The notes: generated by a model not told the origin, from the sequence alone. Positions 26,470 through 34,653 are shown, counted from the first letter of the stretch. The stretch is 64,000 nucleotides of DNA from Arthrobacter sp. cf158 (GCF_900106835.1 NZ_FNNR01000012.1:1-64000); one strand, 5' to 3'. A program made the numbers and translations.

Positions 26470-26517
26470 ATACACATGTTTCACATGTGTATGACAGAAC
26501 TGTCATACACATGTGAA
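26470..26517. promoter_or_regulatory. Long palindromic operator upstream of the protease gene
   Basis: Positions 26480-26497 and 26500-26517 are perfectly complementary 18-bp arms (TTCACATGTGTATGACAG and its complement) around a central AA. A further copy of ATACACATGT at 26470-26479 adds a third half-site. It is AT-rich against GC-rich surroundings, lies 50-95 nt upstream of the protease start, and lacks a T-tract, so an operator fits better than a terminator. Confidence 0.65.
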
Positions 26518-26547
26518 TAGTCTGTCAAGATGTTGGGAGCTCAATCT

Positions 26548-26587
26548 CGATAAAAGAAAATCCCCGGAACCAGATGGTTCCGGGGAT
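26548..26587 (-). terminator. Rho-independent terminator of pheT
   Basis: A 12-bp stem ATCCCCGGAACC/GGTTCCGGGGAT (26560-26571 and 26576-26587) with a 4-nt loop is followed on the minus strand by TTTTCTTTTATC, a textbook intrinsic terminator 19 nt after the pheT stop. Confidence 0.92.
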
Positions 26588-26605
26588 GATCCATCGCGAG
26601 CAGTA

Positions 26606-29149
26606 TCAGCGCTGGACAGCTCCGAAGCGCTCGGCTGCAACAGCAACAGCTGCGGCACGGGCTTCAGAAGCCTCATCCGCGGTCAGCGTGCGGTCGTCAG
26701 CACGGAAGCGGAGGCCGAAAGCCAGTGACTTCTTGCCTTCGTCGATTCCGGGACCCGCGTAGACATCGAACAGCGCGACATCTTCGAGGAGCTCGCCCGC
26801 ACCTTCACGCAGCGCAGCCAGAACCTGGTCCGCCGGCACGTCCTGCGGGACAACCAAGGCAACGTCCTGCGTCGCAACGGGGAAACCGGAGATGTGCTTG
26901 GCCACGATCACGTCAGCAGCAGCTTCGAACAACACTTCAACATTGACCTCAAGCGCCACGGAGCGGGCCGGCATGTCGTGCGCAGCCAGCAACTTCGGGT
27001 GGAGCTCGCCGGCGTAGCCCACTACGTCGCCGTTGCGCAGCGCGAGCTGAGCTGCACGGCCAGGGTGGAACGCCTGGTGGCTTCCCTGGCTGACAACCAA
27101 TTCCACGCCCAGAACATCGGCGATCAGGCGTGCCACGTCAACAGCGTCTGCCCAATCCCACGCCCGAGGCGTGTGCGTCGCAGCCGCCGGTGAATCATGT
27201 CCGGTCAGGACTGCGGCGATGTGCAGCGGCTGGTGAGGGACGCCGTCGTACAGTCCATCAAGAACCTCGTCGGCAGGCTTGACGCCCAGCGGCGGGATGG
27301 AATCCGTACCCAGCGTTTCGCCTGGGAGGAAGACCGAACCGGCCTCGTACACCGCCAAATCGCGGAAACCGCGTGAGTGATTCCGGCGGGCAACCTCGAT
27401 CAGACCCGGCAGGATGGAAGTCCGGAGGAATCCCTGTTCCTCGCTGATCGGATTCGCCAGCTTCAACGCAGGACGCGCTTCGCCTTCAGCAGCAACGCCG
27501 AAGGTGTCGTTGGCTGCCTTGGAGACGAACGGGTAGGACAGCACCTCGGTAAGACCTGCATCAGCCAGGGCCTGGACCACACGACGCTTCTGCTGCTGGC
27601 TGCGGCTGAGTCCCCGGCCCGGAGGCGCCACCGGAAGTGTCGAGGGGATGTTGTCGTAGCCCACCAGCCGCGCGATTTCCTCGGAGAGGTCTTCCTTGGT
27701 TTCCAGGTCATTGCGCCAGCTCGGAGCCGTCACAACGTAACCCGACGACGTCTTCTCCACGGTTGCACCCAGGTCCACCAGGGAGGTGGTGATCTGCTCT
27801 TCAGTGAAATCGATGCCGATCCGGGCGGCGGCAAACTCTGCAGGCAGTTCAATGGTGACAGCCTCAGGGGCGGTGCCGACGTCGGTCCCGGCCTCGTCTG
27901 CCGTGCCTCCAGCGAGTTCCACCAAGAGGTCAACGACGCGCTGCGCAGCGATGTTGGCAACGCGCCAATCAACCCCGCGCTCGAAGCGCTTGGAAGCTTC
28001 GGACGGCAGCTTGTGGCGGCGACGGGAACGGGCAATGGAGACTTCATCAAAGTGCGCGGCTTCCACCAGGATGTTCGTGGTGGAGTCGGACACCTCGGTG
28101 TGGGCGCCGCCCATCACACCTGCAATGCCAATGGCGCCGGAATCGTCGGTGATCAGCAGGTCCTCGACGTCGAGCGTGCGCTCTTTGTCATCGAGGGTGG
28201 TGATCTTCTCCCCCGCCACTGCACGGCGTACCACGATGTCGCCCGCAAGCTTATCGAGGTCGTAGCAGTGGTTCGGCTGTCCAAGCTCCAGCATCACGTA
28301 GTTGGAGATATCAACCGGAAGAGAGATGGAGCGGACGCCGGCCAGGCGAAGACGGGAGGACATCCACGGCGGGGTGGGACGCGAGGCGTCCACGCCACGT
28401 ACCGTGCGGGCCACGAAGCGGTCGCAACCGGGCATGCCGTAGATCGGCGCATCGTCGTTGAGCTTGACGCCGTAGCCGCCCTGCAGGGAAGCGGGTGCGT
28501 TGACCTTGGACGCGGGGTCCGTGAACAACGTTCCGGTGGCGTGGGCGTACTCGCGGGCCACACCGCGGATGGAGAAGGCATAACCGCGGTCCGGGGTGAC
28601 GTTGATTTCGGCTGCTTGGTCGTACAGACCGAGCAGTTCCATCGCGTCTGAGCCGATTTCCGGATCCAGTCCGATGCGCGAGAGCACCAGGATGCCGTCG
28701 TGGTCATCGCCGATACCCAGCTCACGGACGGAAGCGATCATGCCCGCGGACAGGTGACCGTAGGTCTTGCGCGCCGAGATCTGGAAGTTTCCGGGCAGAA
28801 CAGCGCCCGGCAGGGTGACAACCACTTTGTCACCCTCAACAAAGTTGTGGGCACCGCAAATGATGCCCTGCACGCCGGAGGGGTCAATGCCCTCGCCGGT
28901 GAGGGTCTGCTCCTGGCCTTCAGGAACCACGCGGACCTGGCACCAGTTGATGGTCTTGCCGTTGGACTGCGGTTCCTTGACCAGGCTCAGGACCTGGCCA
29001 ACCACAACAGGACCCGTCAGCTCATCCGTGGGACGGTGGACTTCTTCTTCTTCAAAGCCAACCTTGACCAGGTCAGCCATGACGTCTTCGGCCGTTGCAT
29101 CGGCCGGAACCTGCGCGAATTCACGCAGCCAGGAAAGTGGGATACGCAC
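26606..29149 (-). CDS. pheT: Phenylalanyl-tRNA synthetase, beta subunit
   Basis: Partner of PheS in the alpha2-beta2 enzyme. The 847-residue protein has the N-terminal tRNA-binding OB fold (VVVGQVLSLVKEPQSNGKTINWCQV), B3/B4 editing domain, B5 DNA-binding-like fold and the C-terminal anticodon-binding ferredoxin-like domain (FPVATQDVALVVP). Start at 29149 follows the pheS stop by 2 nt. Confidence 0.97.
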   Translation of the reverse strand: MRIPLSWLREFAQVPADATAEDVMADLVKVGFEEEEVHRPTDELTGPVVVGQVLSLVKEPQSNGKTINWCQVRVVPEGQEQTLTGEGIDPSGVQGIICGAHNFVEGDKVVVTLPGAVLPGNFQISARKTYGHLSAGMIASVRELGIGDDHDGILVLSRIGLDPEIGSDAMELLGLYDQAAEINVTPDRGYAFSIRGVAREYAHATGTLFTDPASKVNAPASLQGGYGVKLNDDAPIYGMPGCDRFVARTVRGVDASRPTPPWMSSRLRLAGVRSISLPVDISNYVMLELGQPNHCYDLDKLAGDIVVRRAVAGEKITTLDDKERTLDVEDLLITDDSGAIGIAGVMGGAHTEVSDSTTNILVEAAHFDEVSIARSRRRHKLPSEASKRFERGVDWRVANIAAQRVVDLLVELAGGTADEAGTDVGTAPEAVTIELPAEFAAARIGIDFTEEQITTSLVDLGATVEKTSSGYVVTAPSWRNDLETKEDLSEEIARLVGYDNIPSTLPVAPPGRGLSRSQQQKRRVVQALADAGLTEVLSYPFVSKAANDTFGVAAEGEARPALKLANPISEEQGFLRTSILPGLIEVARRNHSRGFRDLAVYEAGSVFLPGETLGTDSIPPLGVKPADEVLDGLYDGVPHQPLHIAAVLTGHDSPAAATHTPRAWDWADAVDVARLIADVLGVELVVSQGSHQAFHPGRAAQLALRNGDVVGYAGELHPKLLAAHDMPARSVALEVNVEVLFEAAADVIVAKHISGFPVATQDVALVVPQDVPADQVLAALREGAGELLEDVALFDVYAGPGIDEGKKSLAFGLRFRADDRTLTADEASEARAAAVAVAAERFGAVQR

Positions 29150-29151
29150 TG

Positions 29152-30213
29152 TTAGATCTCCATCCCGAAGTGCTCGCTGAAACGTACGTCGCCTTCGATC
29201 ATGTCGCGCATATCGCCGACCTCGTTGCGGAACATGAGCGTGCGCTCAATGCCCATACCGAAGGCAAAACCTGAATAGATGTCCGGATCGATGCCGGCTG
29301 CCCGGAGGACGTTGGGGTTGACCATGCCGCAGCCGCCCCACTCGATCCACCGCGGACCACCCTTGGCACCCGGGTGCCAAATGTCGAGCTCTGCGGACGG
29401 CTCGGTGAACGGGAAGTAGTTGGGGCGCAGGCGGATGGAGGCTTCGTCGCCGAACATCTGGCGGGCGAAGTGCTCCAGCGTGCCACGGAGGTCAGCCATG
29501 CTGAGGTTCTTGTCGATCGCCAGCCCTTCGAACTGGTGGAAGACAGGAGTGTGCGTGGCATCGAGTTCATCGGTGCGGAACACCTTGCCCGGGCACAGCA
29601 CGTAGATGGGTACTTCGCGTTCCAGCATGGAACGAACCTGCACCGGCGAGGTGTGTGTGCGCATCAGCAAGTGGGCTTCGGGCGGCTCCACGAAGAACGT
29701 GTCCTGCATTTCGCGCGCCGGGTGGTCCGGCTTGAAGTTCAGGGCATCAAAGTTGAACCACTCGGACTCCACCTCGGGGCCTTCGGCGATTTCCCAACCC
29801 ATGCCAACAAAGATGTCCGAGACGCGGTCCTGCAGCGTGGACAGCGGGTGGCGTGCACCGGCACGCCGCCGGCGCGGTGCGGCCGTGACGTCCACGGTCT
29901 CTTCAACCAGGATGCGGGCGTCGTTCTCGGCTTCGAGAACCTGGGTCCGGGCTGCGAGCGCCTGGTTGACCCGGCCACGGGATGAACCCATGAGCTTGCC
30001 GGCGGCAGCCTTGTGTTCCTTGGCGAGGCCACCGATTTCACGGTTGGCGAGGCTCAGGGGCGACTTCTCACCGGTGTGGGCGAGGCGGACAGCCTTGAGT
30101 TCATCAAGGGAGGAAGCAGCCGCAATAGCAGCAATGGCGTCCTCGACGGCGGCGGTGATGGCGGCTTCATCCAGCGGATTCGGGATGGCAGCGCCTGGCA
30201 AAGTGTCAGTCAT
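29152..30213 (-). CDS. pheS: Phenylalanyl-tRNA synthetase, alpha subunit
   Basis: Catalytic class II subunit, 353 residues. It shows an N-terminal coiled coil, motif 2 (FRTDELDATHTPVFHQFEG) and motif 3 (GFAFGMGIERTLMFR). Upstream on the minus strand is a -10-like TAGACT near 30310 and a strong hairpin at 30272-30305. Forms an operon with pheT; in Mycobacterium pheST is close to argC, whereas here 10 kb intervenes. Confidence 0.97.
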   Translation of the reverse strand: MTDTLPGAAIPNPLDEAAITAAVEDAIAAIAAASSLDELKAVRLAHTGEKSPLSLANREIGGLAKEHKAAAGKLMGSSRGRVNQALAARTQVLEAENDARILVEETVDVTAAPRRRRAGARHPLSTLQDRVSDIFVGMGWEIAEGPEVESEWFNFDALNFKPDHPAREMQDTFFVEPPEAHLLMRTHTSPVQVRSMLEREVPIYVLCPGKVFRTDELDATHTPVFHQFEGLAIDKNLSMADLRGTLEHFARQMFGDEASIRLRPNYFPFTEPSAELDIWHPGAKGGPRWIEWGGCGMVNPNVLRAAGIDPDIYSGFAFGMGIERTLMFRNEVGDMRDMIEGDVRFSEHFGMEI

Positions 30214-30261
30214 CTACTGTTCTTAGCTACGAGTAGGGAACGGCCCGGCAAGGCAGGCCTG

Positions 30262-30305
30262 CAAAACGAAAGGGCAGTGCTCGCCGCGGACGGCAGGCAC
30301 TACCC
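30262..30305 (-). terminator. Hairpin plus U-rich tail between the LppM-like gene and pheS
   Basis: On the minus strand GGGTAGTGC (30297-30305) pairs with GCACTGCCC (30272-30280), with further TGCCG/CGGCG pairing inside, and is followed by TTTCGTTTT. It can end transcription of the LppM-like gene. Because a candidate pheS promoter sits immediately upstream of it, it could also act as a leader attenuator for pheST. Confidence 0.6.
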
Positions 30306-30396
30306 TTCAGTCTAGTTGAACCTCACAGTCGGGATTTAACCCCCAGGGCACGGTTCCGCTATCTGGAATAACGACAGCGGTGTGTCGCCCTTTCGC

Positions 30397-31353
30397 TTAG
30401 GCGCCCGACGCCGGAGGTGCCGTGGGCGGCGGAGGCACCTGGCCGTCGTCGTGCGTCCGTCCGGGCTGCTGCGTTGGCGGCTGCGCTGACTGCGCCGGCG
30501 GTTGTGGAGCCTGTGCCGGCGGCGCGCCCGGCGTGTAGCCCTGCCCTGCCCAGTCCTGCTGGGGCTGCTGCGCAGGCTGCTGGGGGTAGGCATCCTGTTG
30601 GACCGGGGGCTGGTAGCCCTCCTGCCCAGGCTGGGGTGCATACCCCGGCTGTCCGTTCGGCGCGGCGACCGCGAGCGCGGGTTGCGCCGCTTTCCTGCGC
30701 AACAACACGAACAGGAGGATCAATCCTGCAGCAATGACCAGCACCGCCACCAAGACCCAAATGATCCACATCGGGATGCCGGCGTTGGCCTCGGCCTTGG
30801 CCTGGACGGATGATTCCTTGATGGAGAGCATGTCAAACTTTGCCGTGTTGCCGTCCACTGTGGCGCCCTTGGCTTCGACCACTTTGCCGGGGAACGTGAA
30901 CGTCACGGAAGCTTCGTCAAACATGGATTTTGCCATGCTGGACGCCTGCGGATCGCTGCTGTCGGCACCCGTGACGCCGCCCATGGAGAGGACGTAGAAA
31001 TCGCCCTCCCGTTTGAGCTCAAAGGGATTCTCGGAACTGGAGGACTCAGCGAGCTTGGCTGGGTCAAGGTTGGCTGCGGTGATTCGTTTGCCCTTGTACT
31101 TCTCGTCCTCGTAGTCCACTACAGTGGCGCCGTCAGGAATGTCCATCTGCTGGCTGCCGCTGCCGTTGGACTCCATGAATTCGTCAAAGGATTTGTCGCC
31201 CAATACTGACTTCTGGATTGCGTAGACAACCTCGTAGTCCACGCTCTTTTCGTTGTTGACCTTCACGGACATGTTGAGCTTGACGCATCCGGTCAGTGCC
31301 ACCATCACTGCGATCAGGACACCCACCACGCCCATGGCGCGTTTTGCGTTCAT
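30397..31353 (-). CDS. LppM-like lipoprotein with C-terminal membrane anchor and Pro/Gln-rich tail
   Basis: A 318-residue protein. The N-terminus is a lipoprotein signal with lipobox LTGC (residues about 20-23), followed by an LppM-type beta-rich domain, one transmembrane helix (MWIIWVLVAVLVIAAGL region, about 198-220) with a basic LLRRK stop, then about 95 residues rich in Pro, Gln and Gly with GYxPQPGQ-like repeats. LppM-type proteins are cell-envelope proteins of unknown biochemical role. ATG at 31353 (ribosome site AGGGAAG) is preferred over the frame start 31386. Confidence 0.82.
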   Translation of the reverse strand: MNAKRAMGVVGVLIAVMVALTGCVKLNMSVKVNNEKSVDYEVVYAIQKSVLGDKSFDEFMESNGSGSQQMDIPDGATVVDYEDEKYKGKRITAANLDPAKLAESSSSENPFELKREGDFYVLSMGGVTGADSSDPQASSMAKSMFDEASVTFTFPGKVVEAKGATVDGNTAKFDMLSIKESSVQAKAEANAGIPMWIIWVLVAVLVIAAGLILLFVLLRRKAAQPALAVAAPNGQPGYAPQPGQEGYQPPVQQDAYPQQPAQQPQQDWAGQGYTPGAPPAQAPQPPAQSAQPPTQQPGRTHDDGQVPPPPTAPPASGA

Positions 31354-31456
31354 CTTCCCTCTTCCCCCATTCGAATCCCCCCGCACCGGTCAGTGCTCGA
31401 ACAGCGTATCCCTGCGGCCCGCGCCCTGCCAGATGCGACGGGGCTAGCATGGCTTC

Positions 31457-31903
31457 ATGACTCCTGCGCAACGCCTCCGGCAGATCGCAAATGTCCTGAA
31501 CCTGTCCACGCCTTTGGGACTTGCAGTGGCCGCTTGCTCCCGCTCCGTGGTGACACGCGGTCCGCGGGGACTCATCATCGCGGCGGGTTACCACTGGAAA
31601 CTCCCGCACGCCGGCGCGTTTACGCTCGGGAACGTCATCCTGTACCGGGCGCCGCAGGGGACGGCCGGCAGGAACGAGGTGCTGCTGGGACATGAGGAGC
31701 GGCACAGCACCCAGTATGCGTATTGCCTGGGCCTGCCTTTCCTGGCTCTCTACGGCATCGCAGCCGGGTGGTCCATGCTCCGCAGCGGTAACCCGGGCTC
31801 CGGGAATTTCTTTGAACGCCAGGCCGGTCTCGCCGCCGGCGGCTACATTGACCATCACAACCGACGGCAGGACGGTCCTGCCGGCAAGGGAATCGAGGCT
31901 TGA
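31457..31903 (+). CDS. Conserved hypothetical protein with an HExxH motif
   Basis: A 148-residue protein with a central HEERHSTQYA segment, i.e. a zinc-metalloprotease-like HExxH, and a downstream FFERQAGLAAG that could supply a Glu ligand. Two weak hydrophobic stretches flank the motif. No family name can be given with certainty. The ATG is 6 nt after a -10 TAGCAT (31445-31450), indicating a leaderless mRNA. Its stop overlaps the alternative TTG start of the next gene. Confidence 0.7.
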   Translation: MTPAQRLRQIANVLNLSTPLGLAVAACSRSVVTRGPRGLIIAAGYHWKLPHAGAFTLGNVILYRAPQGTAGRNEVLLGHEERHSTQYAYCLGLPFLALYGIAAGWSMLRSGNPGSGNFFERQAGLAAGGYIDHHNRRQDGPAGKGIEA

Positions 31904-31905
31904 GC

Positions 31906-32535
31906 ATGAACCGAACCATTACCGTCACCGGGACTGCGAGCGCAAAGGCCGTTCCGGACCTGGTGACTTTGACGCTCGGGGTGGAGACGCGGCGGGACAC
32001 CGCAGCCCGAGCCTATGACGACGCCGGGAAGGCGGCTGCCGCCGTCGCCGCCAGCTTGCGCGCAGCGGGAGTGCAGGACGTGGATCTTCGAACAAGTGGC
32101 CTGAATCTCCGCGCCGACCTGGTGTGGGTGGAGGGGCAGGGCCAAAAGGTAACAGCCTATGTAGCCTCCACGAATCTGCAGGTGGGAATCCGTTCGCACG
32201 CGGATGCGCCGGCGGCCATAGCCGCAGCAGTTGCCGCGGGCGGGGACGACATCAGGATCAACGGGATCGAGCAAGGCTTCGCGGACGCCTCAGCCGTCAC
32301 TGCCCAAGCGCAGGAGGCAGCATGGCAGGATGCGCGATCCCGTGCCGAACAGTACGCTTCTTTGGCTTCCTCACGGCTTGGAGCCGTAATCTCCGTCTCA
32401 CAGCAGCCAGTGCATAGCGGTCCGGTCCCCTTGGGCGGAATGGTCCGGGCGTCCTACGCCGCAGAGGCATTGCCGGTGGAGGCAGGCGAGTCTTCCGTTT
32501 CCGCCAGCGTCACGGTTGAGTGGGAACTCCTCTAG
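31906..32535 (+). CDS. SIMPL-domain (DUF541) protein
   Basis: A 209-residue SIMPL-domain protein, starting ITVTGTASAKAVPDLVTLTLGVET and ending in a beta-rich SVSASVTVEWEL. The family occurs in periplasmic, outer-membrane and cytoplasmic proteins in oligomeric rings; its function is largely unknown. No signal peptide is visible. ATG 31906, with GAGG 8 nt upstream, is preferred to the TTG at 31900. Probably co-transcribed with the HExxH gene. Its TAG overlaps the convergent pcp stop (CTAG). Confidence 0.82.
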   Translation: MNRTITVTGTASAKAVPDLVTLTLGVETRRDTAARAYDDAGKAAAAVAASLRAAGVQDVDLRTSGLNLRADLVWVEGQGQKVTAYVASTNLQVGIRSHADAPAAIAAAVAAGGDDIRINGIEQGFADASAVTAQAQEAAWQDARSRAEQYASLASSRLGAVISVSQQPVHSGPVPLGGMVRASYAAEALPVEAGESSVSASVTVEWELL

Positions 32536-33173
32536 TGGATGGTGCCGGCAGATATTTTGATATCTCCCTGCGGCTGCAGGGCTGTCCGGACTATGACGGC
32601 AATGCCCTCGGCCATTGATTCCAAGGACAGGGAGGGGGCCGTGCTGCCTGCCGGGAGGTGTTCCGGCAGATAGGGAACATGGACAAAGCCGCCAAGGACT
32701 CCCGGCCTGGAGGCGAGGGAATGCATCAAGGCATAAAAGACGTGGTTACACACATACGTGCCTGCCGATTGGGAGACTTCACCTTTGATCCCTGCAATCT
32801 GGAGGTTTCTGAGCGCGGCTTTGATGGGCAGGCTTGAGAAGTAAGCTGCCGGCCCTCCATCGATGACCTCTTGGTCGATGGGACGCTGGCCCTTGTTGTC
32901 CGGAATTCGCGCGTCGTCACAGTTGATGGCCACTCTCTCAAGGGACACACGTTCACGCCCTCCCGCCAGGCCTATGCAGACAACCACGTCCGGACGCAGG
33001 CGTGCCATGGCCGCTTCGAGAACCACCGCCGACTCACCAAAGACGCAAGGCAACTCGACGGATTCCACAGCGAGGCCCTCCGCCCGAAGGATGTCCTGGG
33101 CCCGGAGCGCAGCCAGCCACGAGGAGTTGACCTCGTCCCCACCGAACGGTTCGAAGCCCGTGAGCAGAATCAT
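32532..33173 (-). CDS. pcp: Pyrrolidone-carboxylate peptidase
   Basis: Removes N-terminal pyroglutamate from peptides. The 213-residue C15 peptidase has the opening ILLTGFEPFGG, the catalytic Glu in GRERVSLERVA, the Cys in GTYVCNHVFY and the His in GFVHVPYLPEH. The ATG at 33173 is 6 nt after -10 TAGGGT (33180-33185), so leaderless expression is likely. Confidence 0.95.
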   Translation of the reverse strand: MILLTGFEPFGGDEVNSSWLAALRAQDILRAEGLAVESVELPCVFGESAVVLEAAMARLRPDVVVCIGLAGGRERVSLERVAINCDDARIPDNKGQRPIDQEVIDGGPAAYFSSLPIKAALRNLQIAGIKGEVSQSAGTYVCNHVFYALMHSLASRPGVLGGFVHVPYLPEHLPAGSTAPSLSLESMAEGIAVIVRTALQPQGDIKISAGTIH

Positions 33174-33222
33174 GGCCCAACCCTAGCAACACCACAGTGG
33201 CTCCCTTGGAGGTCGGCTTCCC

Positions 33223-33262
33223 GGCTGGCCGGGATCCTGGCTGGCCGGGATCCTGGCCAGCC
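33223..33262. repeat. 16-bp tandem duplication
   Basis: GGCTGGCCGGGATCCT occurs twice back to back (33223-33238 and 33239-33254), followed by GGCCAGCC, which is complementary to the first half of each unit. It lies in the promoter region between pcp and the radical SAM gene, just upstream of the -35. Confidence 0.85.
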
Positions 33263-33274
33263 AGATTCGGAGCC

Positions 33275-33303
33275 TTGACATTCATTCGAACATACATTCG
33301 AAT
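33275..33303 (+). promoter_or_regulatory. SOS promoter with LexA box
   Basis: A perfect -35 TTGACA (33275-33280) and a -10 TCGAAT (33298-33303) are 17 bp apart. The LexA-like palindrome TCGAACATACATTCGA (33286-33301) fills the spacer and overlaps the -10, one base off the actinobacterial pattern TCGAACnnnnGTTCGA. Bound LexA would block the promoter directly. Confidence 0.8.
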
Positions 33304-33310
33304 GGAGTTC

Positions 33311-34402
33311 ATGAGATGGGACGCACAAGCACTTACACCGATGCCTGGACCGGCGTCAGACGAGAGCGACGCTGCGGCTCCAGGCCCTGCCCCGGCCTTG
33401 GATGCGTTGCTGCCACTCTCCGGGCTTGTGCGTTCCGTCTCGACACCCGAATTCTCCGGAGTCACCTTCCATGAGGTCACCGCAAAGTCAGTGCTCAACA
33501 AGGTGCCTTCCGGTTCAAACATGCCCTTCGAGTGGACCGTGAATCCCTACCGCGGCTGCAGCCACGCCTGCGTCTATTGCTTCGCCCGCAACAGCCATAC
33601 CTATTTGGAATTTGACGCCGGGCGGGACTTCGACTCCCAAGTGGTGGTCAAAGTCAACGCCGCTGAAGTCCTCCGCAAAGAGCTCGCCAAGCCTTCCTGG
33701 AAACGACCACAGGTGGCACTTGGCACCAACACGGACCCCTATCAAAGGGCAGAAGGACGGTACGCCCTGATGCCGGGAATCATCCGGGCCTTGGCAGACT
33801 CAGGCACACCGTTTTCCATCCTGACCAAGGGCACCTTGCTTGCGAGGGATATCCCCTTACTCAAGCACGCCGCCACCCAGGTACCCGTGGACCTTGGTAT
33901 CTCCCTGGCCATGACCAATGAGGACCTGGCTGAACTGATCGAACCCGGCACACCCTCCCCCAGGGCACGCCTGAAGCTCATCGCCCGCCTCCGGGACGCT
34001 GGCCTTGGCTGCGGCGTCATGGCGATGCCCATCCTGCCGTGGCTCACTGATTCGGACGAGGCCCTTGATTCACTGTTCACCGAATTGACCAACGCAGGGG
34101 CCACCGGCGTCACCGCTGGAGCCTTGTACCTCAAACCGGGGACACGGGAGTGGTACATGAAATGGCTGGCCGCCCAGCATCCGGAACTTGTGGGAAAGTA
34201 CCGTCGCCTTTATGGCCAAGGCAGTTATGCGTCCAAGGAATACCGTGCGTGGCTGACCGGAAGGATCAGCCACTTCAAGGCCAAGTACGGTTTCCTGGGG
34301 ACGTCGGGATTCAGCCACCGGAACGCCCGCCCCGCGGAAGCCTCAAGTACTCCTGAACCTGGCGCCTCCACTCCCCTCCCGGGGCAGCAGTCTCTCTTCT
34401 AA
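33311..34402 (+). CDS. Rv2578c-family radical SAM protein (SplB-like)
   Basis: A 363-residue radical SAM protein. NPYRGCSHACVYCFARNSH holds the CxxxCxxC cluster that binds the 4Fe-4S centre and SAM; later blocks such as LGTNTDPYQRAE and LTKGTLLARDIPLL resemble spore photoproduct lyase-like proteins. Substrate unknown. ATG 33311 is chosen since it begins MRWDAQ, as in relatives, and lies 7 nt after the -10. The LexA box over the promoter ties it to DNA damage; the M. tuberculosis homologue Rv2578c is, from memory, also in the LexA regulon. Confidence 0.88.
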   Translation: MRWDAQALTPMPGPASDESDAAAPGPAPALDALLPLSGLVRSVSTPEFSGVTFHEVTAKSVLNKVPSGSNMPFEWTVNPYRGCSHACVYCFARNSHTYLEFDAGRDFDSQVVVKVNAAEVLRKELAKPSWKRPQVALGTNTDPYQRAEGRYALMPGIIRALADSGTPFSILTKGTLLARDIPLLKHAATQVPVDLGISLAMTNEDLAELIEPGTPSPRARLKLIARLRDAGLGCGVMAMPILPWLTDSDEALDSLFTELTNAGATGVTAGALYLKPGTREWYMKWLAAQHPELVGKYRRLYGQGSYASKEYRAWLTGRISHFKAKYGFLGTSGFSHRNARPAEASSTPEPGASTPLPGQQSLF

Positions 34403-34562
34403 GCAAAGCGGCCAGGGCTCCATACGCACCAAAAGATCGTCCTTTCTGGTCCTCACGGACGGCCAGTAGGTTGTAGAACGGGCTGTGGTTGCCCTCAACC
34501 AGAATCTGCTTGTCCGAGCTCAGGCGCCATCGCGGGCATGGCCACCCGGCGGCGCACAGATT
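34311..34562 (-). pseudogene. Possible gene remnant
   Basis: An 84-codon frame on the minus strand has no ATG, GTG or TTG near its 5' end. Its middle part reads like real protein (for example KQILVEGNHSPFYNLLAVRE) with high GC at third positions, then drifts into low-complexity sequence antisense to the radical SAM 3' end. It could be a decayed C-terminus. No family recognised. Confidence 0.25.
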
Positions 34563-34653
34563 TCAGGCCGCGCACTGCAGGAGTTTTTCGCAAGGGCGGT
34601 ATGAGGCTCTCACATTCGAACGGTACGGCTTCACATGACCGGAAGCCCGCTCT

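Noticed and set aside
26548..26587. Treating this hairpin as part of the protease operator
   Set aside because: It has a classic stem, 4-nt loop and T-tract for minus-strand termination and directly follows pheT.
16743..26605. Recent mobile genomic island
   Set aside because: No integrase, transposase, tRNA or flanking direct repeats were found, and base composition matches the neighbours.
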